This document shows positions 33,158-43,659 of a stretch of DNA of 64,000 bases, in pieces. The notes beneath the pieces were generated by a model. It was not told the DNA's origin. It worked only from the letters and a program-made list of their open reading frames with translations, and did no database searches. How positions within the stretch are numbered: the first letter of the stretch is position 1; each line of letters begins with the position of its first letter. The translations under genes and the position numbers were made by a program. Origin of the DNA: Streptacidiphilus jiangxiensis (GTDB lineage Bacteria; Actinomycetota; Actinomycetes; Streptomycetales; Streptomycetaceae); the NCBI RefSeq assembly GCF_900109465.1, contig NZ_FOAZ01000022.1:85497-149496 (forward strand), given 5' to 3'.

Positions 33158-33357
33158 GGAGGTACCTCGGAACGGAGTCAAAGGGTGACGAGAAGGGTGC
33201 GTTGCACTCCCCCAGGGGCGCGAGGCTCTGCTGATGTGCGGCTCCGCCGCGTGGGCGCGAGCAGCCACCCACGAGGTGGCAGGCCGAGCCCGCAGAACCA
33301 TCCGCACCCCAGTGGTGGTTAAACGGCAGCTGCTGGGAGGAAAGCCGTCGGCGGGCG

Positions 33358-34596
33358 TCAGACTCCCAGCAGCCGCCAGATCGCGGCCCGGCGGCGGGAG
33401 GTCTCCGCGCCGTCGGGGGTGTCGGCCGGCTGGAGCGCGGCCTCGGCGGCACGGACGGCCGGGGCGTCGGCCAGCGGGCGGGCGCCGGCGAGCGTGCGGG
33501 CCTCACCGACCGTCAGGCCGGCCTCGGTGAGGGCCTGCTCGGCCTCGACCGTCGGGACCAGGTTGAGCCAGCGCAGCGCGTGCGCGGCGCGGCCCGCCTC
33601 GGTGAGGCGGCCGGTGAGCCGCAGCCGGGCGATGCCGCCGTCCGGGTAGACGTCCAGACGGGCCGCGGTGACCGGCTCGCTCGGGGTGACCCGGTAGCGG
33701 TGGCGGGTGTCGGGCTGAAGCCGCGTGCGCGGCAGCAGCTCGATCCACTCGCCGGTGGCGGCGGAGCGACCGGACACGGAGGCCCAGCCGGGGCAGTTCG
33801 CGACGAAGTGCGTGGTGTCGATCTCGACGGCCAGCACCTCGCCCTCGCCGACCAGGTCGAGCTCGACCCAGTCGTTGTCCTTGTTGCGGCGGCGCCGCGT
33901 CTCCCAGCCCTCACCCATCACGGCCGCCCGGCCCAGGGAGTTGAGGTTGTGCGGGGAGGAGAAGTACCGGTCGGAAGCCCCGGTGGCGACGCCGCCGAAC
34001 TCCTGGGCGGCCAGATCGAAGGTGAGCCCGTCCAGGTCGCGCGGGTCGGCGACGACCTCGCCGTGCACGCGCAGCCGGGCGACACCACCGTCGGGCCATA
34101 TGTTGAGCCGTACGTGGGTGAACCGCTGCTCGACGTCGACGGCGAACTCGTGCGCGGTGTCGCCCTTGAGCGCGGTGCGCGGCACGAGCTCGGTCCACTC
34201 GGCGGCCTCGACCTCCTCCGGGGAGGGGTTGCCGGGGACGGACGCGGCCTCGACCGAGCCGGTCTCCGGGTAGTTGCCGGTGAAGTGCGCGGTGTCGACG
34301 ATCACGCCCCGGATCACGCCGGGCACGCCCAGGCGCACGACGGCCCAGTCGTGGTCGTCGTCGGTCGGGTGCGGCTCCTCGGCGCCCGCGCCGCGACGGC
34401 GGCGGGTCTCCCAGCCGTCCATGATCTGGCCCTTGTGCCCGAAGGTGTGGGGCCGGAACTCGGCGGGCTTGGCGACGAGCAGGTTCTCCTTCTCGGCGAA
34501 CAGCTCGTCGTTGGCGGCGATCACGCCCGCGCCCAGCGACCGGGCGGCGAGGTTGACCAACTCGGTGAAGGCGGCGGGCTTCTGGGTGTCGGTCAC
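33358..34596 (-). CDS. alc: Allantoicase
   Basis: 412 residues of two similar jelly-roll domains, each with the family's GWETRRRR element ([13 protein letters not shown] near 60, [13 protein letters not shown] near 230) and an [24 protein letters not shown] strand. It splits allantoate into ureidoglycolate and urea. After the second domain there is an extra tail of about 75 residues (from [18 protein letters not shown]) that I do not recognise. The GTG start overlaps the allantoinase stop (GTGA), so it is the second gene of the allB-alc operon. Confidence 0.92.
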   Translation of the reverse strand: MTDTQKPAAFTELVNLAARSLGAGVIAANDELFAEKENLLVAKPAEFRPHTFGHKGQIMDGWETRRRRGAGAEEPHPTDDDHDWAVVRLGVPGVIRGVIVDTAHFTGNYPETGSVEAASVPGNPSPEEVEAAEWTELVPRTALKGDTAHEFAVDVEQRFTHVRLNIWPDGGVARLRVHGEVVADPRDLDGLTFDLAAQEFGGVATGASDRYFSSPHNLNSLGRAAVMGEGWETRRRRNKDNDWVELDLVGEGEVLAVEIDTTHFVANCPGWASVSGRSAATGEWIELLPRTRLQPDTRHRYRVTPSEPVTAARLDVYPDGGIARLRLTGRLTEAGRAAHALRWLNLVPTVEAEQALTEAGLTVGEARTLAGARPLADAPAVRAAEAALQPADTPDGAETSRRRAAIWRLLGV

Positions 34597-35927
34597 TTCT
34601 CTCCTCGGGTCAGCAGTCGGCCGGTCGGGGTGCCGTTCACGTCCACCGGCTCACCGCGGAGCCAGGTGGTGTGCACGACGCCGGACAGCGAGCGGCCTGC
34701 GTAAGGGGTCACGGGGTGGCGGTGGTGCAGCCCGGCCGGGTCCACGGTGAACGCGGCGTCCGGGTCGAAGGCCACCAGGTCGGCGTCCATGCCGGGGGCG
34801 ATGGCGCCCTTGGTCGAAAGGCCCACGAGCGCGGCCGGTCCGGCGGACATCCAGCGGACGACGTCCTCGATGCTGTGGCCGCGGTGGCGCGCCTCGGTCC
34901 AGATGGCCGGCAGGCCGAGCTGCAGGGAGGCGATGCCGCCCCAGGCGGCGGCGAAGTCGCCGTCGCCGCCGAGGCTCGGCAGGTGCTTGAGCTCGGGGGT
35001 GGAAGGCGAGTGGTCGGAGACGACGCCGATGAACTCGCCTGCGGCGAGCGCCTCCCAGAGCAGGTCGCGGTTGGCCTCGCTGCGGATCGGCGGACAGCAC
35101 TTGAAGGCGGTGTCGCCCGTCGGGACCTGCTCGGCGGCGAGGGTGAGGTAGTGGGGGCACGTCTCGGCGGTCACCTGGACACCGGCGGCGCGGGCCTCGC
35201 GCAGCAGCGGCAGCACGGCAGCGGAGGAGACGTGCAGGATGTGGACGCGGGCGCCGGTGCGCTGTGCGATCTCCAGCAGGGTGGAGACGGCGACGGCCTC
35301 GGCGTCGTCGGGCCGGGAGGCGAGGAAGTCCGCGTACGCGGGGCCGGGCGTCTGCGGGGCCGCGTCGAGGATCCGGGGGTCCTCGGCGTGGATGATCGAC
35401 AGCGCCCCGATCCGGGCCTGCTCGGTGAGCGCCTCTTCGAGCTGCTCGCGGTTCAGGTGCGGGAACTCGTCGACGCCGGAGGGGGCGAGGAAGCTCTTGA
35501 AGCCGAAGACGCCGGCCTCGTGGAGGGGGGCGAGGTCGCCGGTGTTGCCCGGGATCGCACCGCCCCACAGGCCGGTGTCGACGAAGAGCCGGCCCTCGGC
35601 GACCTTGCGCTTGGCCTCCAGGCCGTCGACCGTGGTGGTCGGCGGGATGGAGTTGAGCGGCATGTCGACGATGGTCGTCACACCGCCGGCGGCGGCCGCG
35701 CGGGTGGCGGTGGCGAAGCCCTCCCACTCGGTGCGGCCGGGCTCGTTCACGTGGACGTGGCTGTCGACCAGGCCGGGGAGGAGAACCAGCTCACCGAGGT
35801 CGACGAGCTCGCCCTCACCGGCGCCGTAGGCCAGGACCTCGACGATCCGCCCCTCACTCACGACCACGTCGGCGGCACGCTCGCCGTCCGGCAGGACAGC
35901 ACGTCGGGAACGGAACACCTTGGTCAA
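34593..35927 (-). CDS. allB: Allantoinase
   Basis: 444 residues, cyclic amidohydrolase fold. The metal ligands are in [19 protein letters not shown] (about residues 53-71), the carboxylated lysine in GVFGFKSFL near 145, further histidines in HILHVSSA and TAETCPHYL, and the aspartate in VSDHSPST near 310. It opens the allantoin ring to allantoate. The start is TTG at 35927, with AGGAGG 7 bases upstream; a GTG three codons on is possible. It is the first gene of allB-alc and its promoter carries two copies of the pathway operator. Confidence 0.95.
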   Translation of the reverse strand: MTKVFRSRRAVLPDGERAADVVVSEGRIVEVLAYGAGEGELVDLGELVLLPGLVDSHVHVNEPGRTEWEGFATATRAAAAGGVTTIVDMPLNSIPPTTTVDGLEAKRKVAEGRLFVDTGLWGGAIPGNTGDLAPLHEAGVFGFKSFLAPSGVDEFPHLNREQLEEALTEQARIGALSIIHAEDPRILDAAPQTPGPAYADFLASRPDDAEAVAVSTLLEIAQRTGARVHILHVSSAAVLPLLREARAAGVQVTAETCPHYLTLAAEQVPTGDTAFKCCPPIRSEANRDLLWEALAAGEFIGVVSDHSPSTPELKHLPSLGGDGDFAAAWGGIASLQLGLPAIWTEARHRGHSIEDVVRWMSAGPAALVGLSTKGAIAPGMDADLVAFDPDAAFTVDPAGLHHRHPVTPYAGRSLSGVVHTTWLRGEPVDVNGTPTGRLLTRGEK

Positions 35928-35952
35928 CTCGGGCCTCCTGATCGGGTTGCCG

Positions 35953-36009
35953 TGAGATTAGGCTTCGCTTCAACAAAACGTCAACGGTTTGTTTCAACTA
36001 CTTGTTGAA
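35953..36009 (-). promoter_or_regulatory. allB promoter with two overlapping AllR-type operators
   Basis: On the allB strand TTGACG and TAATCT are spaced by 18 bp. One 17-bp operator (TGAAACAAACCGTTGAC, 35980-35996 in reverse) overlaps the -35 hexamer just as in front of uraD. A second, with perfect arms TTCAAC and GTTGAA (35993-36009), lies immediately upstream, its centre 13 bp away. Repression by the IclR protein at 49405 is the likely use. Confidence 0.7.
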
Positions 36010-36052
36010 GCGATGCCCGGCTGCGAAATCGGTTGAACGTACGAAGAAAGCT

Positions 36053-37216
36053 TCACTCCGCGCCGAGGAAGCTGCGCGCGAGCCGCTCCCCAGCCAGCTC
36101 GGCCAGTTCCCCGGCGCGGGTGATGCTGTCGCCGTCGGGGCCGGCCAGCTCCACGAGCGAGAGCGCGGCGGCGAACCCCGCGGCGCGCCACTGCGTCTCA
36201 CTCAGTTCGAGCAGGCCGGCCACCGCAGCGACCGGGACGCCATGCCCGGCCGCCGCCTCGGCGACTCCGGCGGGTGCCTTGCCGTGCAGGGTCTGCACGT
36301 CGAGACAGCCTTCGCCGGTCACGACCAGACGGGCTCCCCGCACCGCCTGGTCGAAACCCAGAAGTTCCAGCAGAAGCGCGATCCCGGGCCGCAGGGACGC
36401 TCCGAGCAGGGCGATCGCCCCGAAGCCCAGACCGCCGGCCGCACCGGCTCCCGGCGCCTCGCGCATGTCGTCGCCCGTCAGGGCGGCCACGTGATCGGCC
36501 CAGTGGGCCAGCGCCGCGTCCAGCTCGGCCACGTTCTCGGGCGTCGCGCCCTTCTGCGGGCCGTAGACCGCGGGCGCGCCGCGCTCGCCCAGCAGCGGGT
36601 TGTCGACGTCGCTCGCGACGACGACCTCCACGCCGTTGAGCGTGTCCGCCAGCGGGCCGGGGTCGATCGACGCCAGCCGCGCCAGCGCCGCCCCGCCGGG
36701 CGGCAGCTCCTCGCCGTCCGCGTCCAGCAGCCGCATGCCCAGTGCCTGGGCCATGCCGGCGCCGCCGTCGGTGCAGGCCACTCCCCCGAGGCCCAGCACC
36801 AGCCTGCGGCAGCCCAGCTCCAGCGCCTTGCGGACGAGCTCGCCCGTCCCGTAGCTGGTGGCGGTCAGCGGCGCCTTGACGCCGCCCGGCAGCAGCTGCA
36901 GGCCGCTGGCCTGCGCCGCCTCGATGACCGCCGTCTCCCCCTGCACGGCGAGCACCGCCTCGACCGGCTCGCCGGTCGGACCTGCGGCCTTGACCGTCAC
37001 GACGCGGAACCCGGCCGCGATCGCCGCGGCCACCGTCCCCTCGCCGCCGTCCGCGACGGGCAGCGCCCGCACCTCGGTGCCGGGCGCGGCGCGCCGGATA
37101 CCGGCCGCGATGTGCTCGGCGGCCTGCGCAGCGGTGAGGCTGCCCTTGAACTTGTCGGGCGCGACCACGACATGACCCTGGTTGTCCGACACTGACAGCC
37201 TCACCTTCTGCTTCAC
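36053..37216 (-). CDS. glxK: Glycerate kinase
   Basis: 387 residues of the GlxK/GarK type. VVVAPDKFKGSLTAAQAAEHIA opens it, VADGGEGTVAA follows near residue 55, TSYGTGELVRKAL near 125 and GLGGVACTDGGAGMAQALG near 150, then VTGEGCLDVQTLHGKAPAGVA near 315. It phosphorylates glycerate made from tartronate semialdehyde, feeding glycolysis. The GTG at 37216 has GGGAGG 5 bases upstream; later GTGs (37204, 37192) lack this. It is the last gene of the hyi-glxR-gcl-glxK run. Confidence 0.92.
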   Translation of the reverse strand: MKQKVRLSVSDNQGHVVVAPDKFKGSLTAAQAAEHIAAGIRRAAPGTEVRALPVADGGEGTVAAAIAAGFRVVTVKAAGPTGEPVEAVLAVQGETAVIEAAQASGLQLLPGGVKAPLTATSYGTGELVRKALELGCRRLVLGLGGVACTDGGAGMAQALGMRLLDADGEELPPGGAALARLASIDPGPLADTLNGVEVVVASDVDNPLLGERGAPAVYGPQKGATPENVAELDAALAHWADHVAALTGDDMREAPGAGAAGGLGFGAIALLGASLRPGIALLLELLGFDQAVRGARLVVTGEGCLDVQTLHGKAPAGVAEAAAGHGVPVAAVAGLLELSETQWRAAGFAAALSLVELAGPDGDSITRAGELAELAGERLARSFLGAE

Positions 37217-37276
37217 GAATGCCTCCCGGCGACGCGGGCACGACCGGATAGGATCACGCCGCCGGGAGGAGACTAT

Positions 37277-37294
37277 GACCCGCTCACGCGGGTC
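37277..37294 (-). terminator. Short hairpin between gcl and glxK
   Basis: GACCCGC and GCGGGTC pair exactly around TCAC in the 89-bp gap between the gcl stop and the glxK start. There is no T run on the gene's strand. It may lower read-through into glxK rather than stop it. Confidence 0.45.
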
Positions 37295-37305
37295 GACCGG
37301 AAGGG

Positions 37306-39084
<1,779 letters not shown>

Positions 39085-39086
39085 GG

Positions 39087-39980
39087 TCAGGCGACCTTTC
39101 CGGACAGGCGCTCCAGGTTGCGCAGCAGGGCGGAGTGGTCCAGCCCGCCGTCACCGGCGTTGCGCATGGCGGTGATGAAGTCCGCGACCAGCGCGGCGGT
39201 GGGCAGGGGGACCTCGACGGCACGCGCGGCGGACAGCAGGTTGCCCATGTCCTTGTGGTGCAGGTCGAGGCGGAAGCCCGGCGCGAAGTCGCGCTTGAGG
39301 AAGTTGTTCTTCTTGCGGGTCAGCACGGTCGAGCCGGCCAGACCACCGTTGAGGACGTCGAGCGCGACCTCCAGGTCCACGCCGGACTTCTCCAGGAAGA
39401 CCACGGCCTCGGCGCACGCCTGGATGTTGACGGCGACGATCAGTTGGTTGGCGACCTTGACGGTCTGGCCGGAGCCGGACGGGCCGACCAGGGCCACGGT
39501 GGTGCCCAGCGCCTTGAGGATCGGCTCGGCCTCGGCGAAGTCGGCCTGCTCGCCACCGACCATGATCGACAGCACACCCTCGATGGCACCGGCCTCACCA
39601 CCGGAGACGGGCGCGTCCAGGGAACGCAGGCCCTTCTCCTTGGCGGCGGCGGCGACACGCTGCGAGATCTGCGGCGTCACCGAGCTCATGTCGATCAGCA
39701 GGGCTCCCTTCGGAGCGTTCTCGAGGACACCGCCCTCACCGAAGTAGACGGCCTCGACCTGCGGGTCGGCGGGGACCATCGTGATGACGATCTCGGCGTC
39801 CTTGACGGCCTCGGCGATCGACTCGGCGCCCTTGCCACCGTCGGCGATCAGCTTCTCGATCGGCTCACGGGTCAGGTTCGAACCGGTAACGGTGTGACCG
39901 GCGTTGACGAGGTTGGCGGCCATCGGGCTGCCCATGATGCCGAGCCCGATGAAGGCGATACGGCGAGGGGTCGTGCTCAT
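39087..39980 (-). CDS. glxR: 2-hydroxy-3-oxopropionate (tartronate semialdehyde) reductase
   Basis: 297 residues of the beta-hydroxyacid dehydrogenase family. [22 protein letters not shown] is the NAD(P)-binding loop, [13 protein letters not shown] near residue 118 binds substrate, and [17 protein letters not shown] near 165 carries the catalytic lysine. It reduces tartronate semialdehyde to glycerate. Second gene of the glyoxylate-to-glycerate operon. Confidence 0.94.
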   Translation of the reverse strand: MSTTPRRIAFIGLGIMGSPMAANLVNAGHTVTGSNLTREPIEKLIADGGKGAESIAEAVKDAEIVITMVPADPQVEAVYFGEGGVLENAPKGALLIDMSSVTPQISQRVAAAAKEKGLRSLDAPVSGGEAGAIEGVLSIMVGGEQADFAEAEPILKALGTTVALVGPSGSGQTVKVANQLIVAVNIQACAEAVVFLEKSGVDLEVALDVLNGGLAGSTVLTRKKNNFLKRDFAPGFRLDLHHKDMGNLLSAARAVEVPLPTAALVADFITAMRNAGDGGLDHSALLRNLERLSGKVA

Positions 39981-40063
39981 CAGAACTCCTTGGGATGACA
40001 GTCAGTTGCAACACCCAGGGGCGCGAGGAACTGCGCGCCCGGCCAGGCAAAGTGGAAGGGCCC

Positions 40064-40918
40064 TCAGCGCGTGCTGGATCGCAGCTCGGTAGGCAGCCAC
40101 TCAAAGGAATCCGCCGAAGCAACGCCGGCAACCGGCTTGTACTCAAGACCGATGTAGCCTTCGTAGCCAACGGCATCCAGCTGACCGAACAGGCCAGCGA
40201 AGTCGAGCTCCCCGCTGCCGGGGAAGTTCCGGCCGGGCACGTCGGCAACCTGGACGTGACCGATCCGGTCCGCGTGCTCCGCGATCACCGCGGACAGGTC
40301 CTCGCCGTTGCGCGCCAGGTGGTAGAGGTCGCAGAGGAACTTGGTGTTCCCGAGGCCGGTGCTCGCGTTCACCGCGTCCACCACCGCCACCGCGTCCTTC
40401 GAGCTGAGCAGCCCGTACTGCGGCGCCTCCGGCGCGTTCAGCGCCTCGACCAGCAGGATCGCGCCGATCCCGTGCGCGGCCTGCGCGGCCAGCGCGAGGT
40501 TCTCCAGCGCCAGGGCGTCCTGCTCGGCGACCGGTACGTCGTCCACCCGGTTGCCGTAGAGGGCGTTGAGCGCCTTGCAACCCAGGGACTCGGCCAGGCC
40601 CACCGCCACCGCGATGTTCGCGCGGAACCGCTCGGAGTCCGCGGGACGCGACAGCAGGCCCTTGTCGCCACCGGCCATGTTGCCGGCGTCGAAGTTGAGG
40701 CCGGTCAGCTGGACCCCGGCGTTCACGAAGGCGTCACGCAGCGCGTCCAGCTCGGCCTGCGGCGGCGTGGGGCCGTCGAGGGTCCACCACAGCTCCGCGG
40801 CGTCGAAGCCCGCGGCCTTGGCGGCCGCCGGGCGCTCCACCAGCGGAAGCTCGGTGAAGAGGATCGAGAGGTTGGCGGTCCAGCGCTGGTTGAGCCAGCT
40901 CTGCGTCGCGGCGGTCAT
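40064..40918 (-). CDS. hyi: Hydroxypyruvate isomerase
   Basis: 284 residues, xylose-isomerase-like TIM barrel. WTANLSILFTELPLVERPAAA begins it, VEALNAPEAPQYGL near residue 145 and FLCDLYHLARNGEDL near 175 carry metal or substrate residues, and IGLEYKPVAG closes it. It interconverts hydroxypyruvate and tartronate semialdehyde. I chose the ATG at 40918, preceded by an AGGTGATGG ribosome site; the GTG at 40936 has none. It is the first gene of hyi-glxR-gcl-glxK and its upstream region carries a pathway operator. Confidence 0.9.
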   Translation of the reverse strand: MTAATQSWLNQRWTANLSILFTELPLVERPAAAKAAGFDAAELWWTLDGPTPPQAELDALRDAFVNAGVQLTGLNFDAGNMAGGDKGLLSRPADSERFRANIAVAVGLAESLGCKALNALYGNRVDDVPVAEQDALALENLALAAQAAHGIGAILLVEALNAPEAPQYGLLSSKDAVAVVDAVNASTGLGNTKFLCDLYHLARNGEDLSAVIAEHADRIGHVQVADVPGRNFPGSGELDFAGLFGQLDAVGYEGYIGLEYKPVAGVASADSFEWLPTELRSSTR

Positions 40919-40980
40919 GCCATCACCTGGTTCCACATTGCGGAAGATGTTTTCTGCTTGATGAAACTATGGCATGCGGC

Positions 40981-40997
40981 TTCAACAGTTTGTCAAG
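40981..40997. promoter_or_regulatory. AllR-type operator upstream of hyi
   Basis: TTCAACAGTTTGTCAAG; in reverse, on the hyi strand, it contains the hexamer TTGACA. It has the same 17-bp size and centre spacing as the operators at uraD and aceB. It also lies 42 bp before the thiamine-binding-like gene on the other strand, so it could control both directions. Confidence 0.65.
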
Positions 40998-41038
40998 CAC
41001 CTCTCGGATCCTGGCCGTTCCCCGGATACGCTTCGCAC

Positions 41039-41293
41039 GTGCGATTGAAGGTGGAGTTCACAACCGAGCCGTTCGAACTGGACGGCTTCCCGGAGCATGC
41101 GCGCACCGCGCGCCGTGTTGTCGACGAGGCGGGACTGAGCGTCGACGTGGGCCCGTTCGGCACCACTGCCGAGGGCGAGGCCGCGCAGACGCTGTCTGCG
41201 ATCGACCGACTGGTTCGCGAGACCCTGGCGCACGGCGCCACGCGGATCTCGCTCCAGGTCAGCGTTCTGGACGAGGGGAAGGGGGCGGGATGA
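41039..41293 (+). CDS. Small MTH1187/YkoF-like (thiamine-binding) family protein
   Basis: 84 residues. EFTTEPFELDGFPEHARTA, then VGPFGTTAEGEAAQTLSAIDRL and HGATRISLQVSVLDE follow the ferredoxin-like pattern of the MTH1187/YqgV family, some of which bind thiamine. The GTG start is at 41039; the stop overlaps the next gene as ATGA. A link to thiamine would be interesting because glyoxylate carboligase next door uses thiamine diphosphate. Function unproven. Confidence 0.6.
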   Translation: MRLKVEFTTEPFELDGFPEHARTARRVVDEAGLSVDVGPFGTTAEGEAAQTLSAIDRLVRETLAHGATRISLQVSVLDEGKGAG

Positions 41294-41670
41294 GCGGCGA
41301 GCAGCACCCGCTGGCCATAGCCATCAAGCCGCTGCTCGACGCCGTCGGCGCCAGCGCGGTCAGCCTGGACGAGATCCAGCCGAACGACGTCACGCTCGAG
41401 TGGGAGGGCAAGCCGGCCGTGGCCGTGCGCCTGCCCGGACTGGAGAGCGCGCTCGACCGGCTGCTGAACGAGATCCGCCGCCAGTTCGGCGGCGCGGACC
41501 TCGCCACGCTGGACCGGATGGACAAGCAGCGGGTCGTCGCGCTGCTGGAGGAACGCGGCGCGTTCACCATCCGGCACGGCGTCGAGAACGTGGCGGCGGC
41601 GCTCGGCGTCAGCCGCTTCACGGTTTACAACTACCTCAACCGACAGCAGGCGGCGGGCAAGCAGGCCTAG
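41290..41670 (+). CDS. Helix-turn-helix regulator with YheO-like C-terminus
   Basis: 126 residues. The C-terminal segment GAFTIRHGVENVAAALGVSRFTVYNYLNRQQ is a HTH of the YheO/DauR type. The N-terminal part is small and lacks the full YheO PAS domain. It is translationally coupled (ATGA) to the thiamine-binding-like protein. Both lie between the divergent glyoxylate operon and the urate operon, so local control is plausible. Confidence 0.7.
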   Translation: MSGEQHPLAIAIKPLLDAVGASAVSLDEIQPNDVTLEWEGKPAVAVRLPGLESALDRLLNEIRRQFGGADLATLDRMDKQRVVALLEERGAFTIRHGVENVAAALGVSRFTVYNYLNRQQAAGKQA

Positions 41671-41678
41671 GCTTTAGT

Positions 41679-41719
41679 TTCAACAAACTGTTGACGTCCG
41701 GGGTCGGCGGATCTACTTT
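41679..41719 (+). promoter_or_regulatory. uraD promoter overlapped by an AllR-type operator
   Basis: -35 TTGACG (41691-41696), a 17-bp spacer and -10 TACTTT (41714-41719) form a good vegetative-type promoter. The operator TTCAACAAACTGTTGAC (41679-41695) ends inside the -35 box, so binding would block polymerase. The transcript would start about 25 bp before the uraD GTG. Confidence 0.75.
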
Positions 41720-41749
41720 TCTCGTGGCACCCACTTTCGGAGGTCACGA

Positions 41750-42265
41750 GTGACCCATTCCGCCACCCCGACGGACATCGTCCTCGATCGCCTCAACGCG
41801 GTCGACGGCGAGGTGCTGGACGAGCTCCTCAAGGAGATCTGCTCCAGCCACACCTGGGCGAGCCTCGTACGCCTCGCCCGCCCCTATCGCGACCGGGTCG
41901 CCTTCCACGCCGCCAATGCGAGCGCGATGGAAGCCCTCTCCGCCGCGGACCTGAACGACGCGATGGCCGGCCACGCCCGCATCGGCACCCCCAAGCCGGG
42001 CGACGCCACCTCGGAGCGCGAACAGGCCGGCGTCCAGGGCGCCGACGAGGCGCTGCTGGCCGAGCTGGCCGCCGCGAACGCCTCCTACGAGGAGAAGTTC
42101 GGCCACGTCTTCCTGATCTGCGCCACCGGGCGCACCGCCGCGACCATGCTGGCCGCGCTGCGTGAGCGTCACCCGAACGACACCGCGACCGAGCGGGAGA
42201 TCGTCCGGGGCGAGCTCCGCAAGATCAACGACATCCGCATCGACCGTCTGCTCGACGAGAGCTGA
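41750..42265 (+). CDS. uraD: 2-oxo-4-hydroxy-4-carboxy-5-ureidoimidazoline (OHCU) decarboxylase
   Basis: 171 residues, all-helical. DLNDAMAGHARIGTPKPG is the active-site region with the catalytic His; ASYEEKFGHVFLICATGRTAATMLAAL and the end LRKINDIRIDRLL are standard for the family. It makes (S)-allantoin from OHCU. The GTG follows GGAGG. First gene of the urate operon (uraD-uraH-uricase). Confidence 0.93.
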   Translation: MTHSATPTDIVLDRLNAVDGEVLDELLKEICSSHTWASLVRLARPYRDRVAFHAANASAMEALSAADLNDAMAGHARIGTPKPGDATSEREQAGVQGADEALLAELAAANASYEEKFGHVFLICATGRTAATMLAALRERHPNDTATEREIVRGELRKINDIRIDRLLDES

Positions 42266-42320
42266 CGGCCCTGTCGGCCACCGCCGGCACGCTTCACACC
42301 GGAACTGCGCGAGGACTTTC

Positions 42321-42635
42321 ATGACCTCCATCTCCACCCACGTGCTCGACACCAGCCTCGGCGCGCCCGCCGCGGGCATCCCGGTCGAGCTCGCCCAGCA
42401 GGTCGCCGGCGAGTGGAAGCCCCTCGGGGCCTCCGCCACCGACGCCGACGGCCGCTGCAAGGACCTGCCGGTCCCGGACCTGGGCGCCGGCACCGTGCTC
42501 CGGCTCCGCTTCACCACCAACGGGGCCTTCTTCCCCGAGGTCGCCATCGTCTTCGACGTCGACCCGGCCCAGGCCCACTACCACGTACCCCTGCTGCTGA
42601 ACCCGTTCGGGTACTCCGTCTACCGAGGGAGCTAG
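42321..42635 (+). CDS. uraH: 5-Hydroxyisourate hydrolase (transthyretin-like)
   Basis: 104 residues. The N-terminal ISTHVLDTSLGAPAAGIPVEL and the C-terminal tetrapeptide YRGS are the two diagnostic motifs; the His near residue 6 and the Arg of YRGS are catalytic. The ATG is chosen over the longer frame because family members begin at this point. It hydrolyses 5-hydroxyisourate from urate oxidase. Four bases separate it from the uricase gene. Confidence 0.95.
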   Translation: MTSISTHVLDTSLGAPAAGIPVELAQQVAGEWKPLGASATDADGRCKDLPVPDLGAGTVLRLRFTTNGAFFPEVAIVFDVDPAQAHYHVPLLLNPFGYSVYRGS

Positions 42636-42638
42636 ACC

Positions 42639-43553
42639 ATGGCCCACCAGCTCGGCCAGAACCAGTACGGCAAGGCGGAGAACCGCGTCGTACGGATCAC
42701 CCGCAACGGCAACCGCCACGAGATCCGGGACCTCAACGTCTCCGTCGCCCTCTCCGGCGACCTCGACGACGTCCACCTGACGGGCTCCAACGCGCACTGC
42801 CTGCCGACGGACACCACCAAGAACACGGTGTTCGCCTACGCCAAGAAGTTCGGCATCCAGTCGCCCGAGAACTTCGGCATCCTGCTCGCCCGCCACTTCG
42901 TGGACGACACCCCGCCGATCCACCGGGCCCGGATCCGGATCGAGGAGTACGTCTGGGACCGCATCGAGATCCCGGACAACAAGGCCCGCTTCATCGGCTC
43001 CGAGGAGATCGGCCACTCCTTCGTCCGCCGCAACACCGAGGTCCGCACCTCCGAGATCGTCTACGACGGCACCGGCGTGCAGGTCATCTCGGGCCTGAAG
43101 GACCTGGTCGTGATGAACTCGACCAACTCGGAGTTCTGGGGCTACATCAAGGACGAGTACACCACCCTCAAGGAGGCGTACGACCGGATCCTGGCCACCC
43201 AGGTCACCGCCCGCTGGAAGTTCGGCTTCAGCGGCGCCGAGGGCGAGCAGGAACCCAACTGGGACCGCTCCTACGCGCAGGTCCGCCGCCACATGCTGGA
43301 GGCCTTCGCCGAGACCTACTCGTACTCGCTGCAGCAGACCCTCTACGGGATGGGCACCCGGGTGCTGAACAACCGCCCCGAGGTGGACGAGGTCCGCCTG
43401 GAGCTGCCGAACAAGCACCACTTCCTCGTCGACCTCGAGCCCTTCGGTCTGGAGAACGACAACGAGGTCTACTACGCTGCGGACAGGATGTACGGTCTCA
43501 TCGAGGGCACCGTGCACCGCGAGGGCGTGACTCCGGTCATCCCCGTGGCCTAG
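42639..43553 (+). CDS. Urate oxidase
   Basis: 304 residues, cofactor-free uricase. LPTDTTKNTVFAYAKKFG (about residues 49-66) holds the catalytic Thr-Lys, SGLKDLVVMNSTNSEFWGY (about 150-168) is the second signature, and LPNKHHFLVDLEPFGLENDNEV near 250 the third. It oxidises urate to 5-hydroxyisourate with release of hydrogen peroxide, acting before HIU hydrolase and OHCU decarboxylase. Confidence 0.96.
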   Translation: MAHQLGQNQYGKAENRVVRITRNGNRHEIRDLNVSVALSGDLDDVHLTGSNAHCLPTDTTKNTVFAYAKKFGIQSPENFGILLARHFVDDTPPIHRARIRIEEYVWDRIEIPDNKARFIGSEEIGHSFVRRNTEVRTSEIVYDGTGVQVISGLKDLVVMNSTNSEFWGYIKDEYTTLKEAYDRILATQVTARWKFGFSGAEGEQEPNWDRSYAQVRRHMLEAFAETYSYSLQQTLYGMGTRVLNNRPEVDEVRLELPNKHHFLVDLEPFGLENDNEVYYAADRMYGLIEGTVHREGVTPVIPVA

Positions 43554-43659
43554 TCCTCACGTTTCGATCTGCTCGACCCCAGGGATTCTCTCCGCCGTCC
43601 CGCCCTGGGCCGCACCAGACGGCGGTACTCTCACCAGTCCGCTGTCAGGAGCACGAGCC

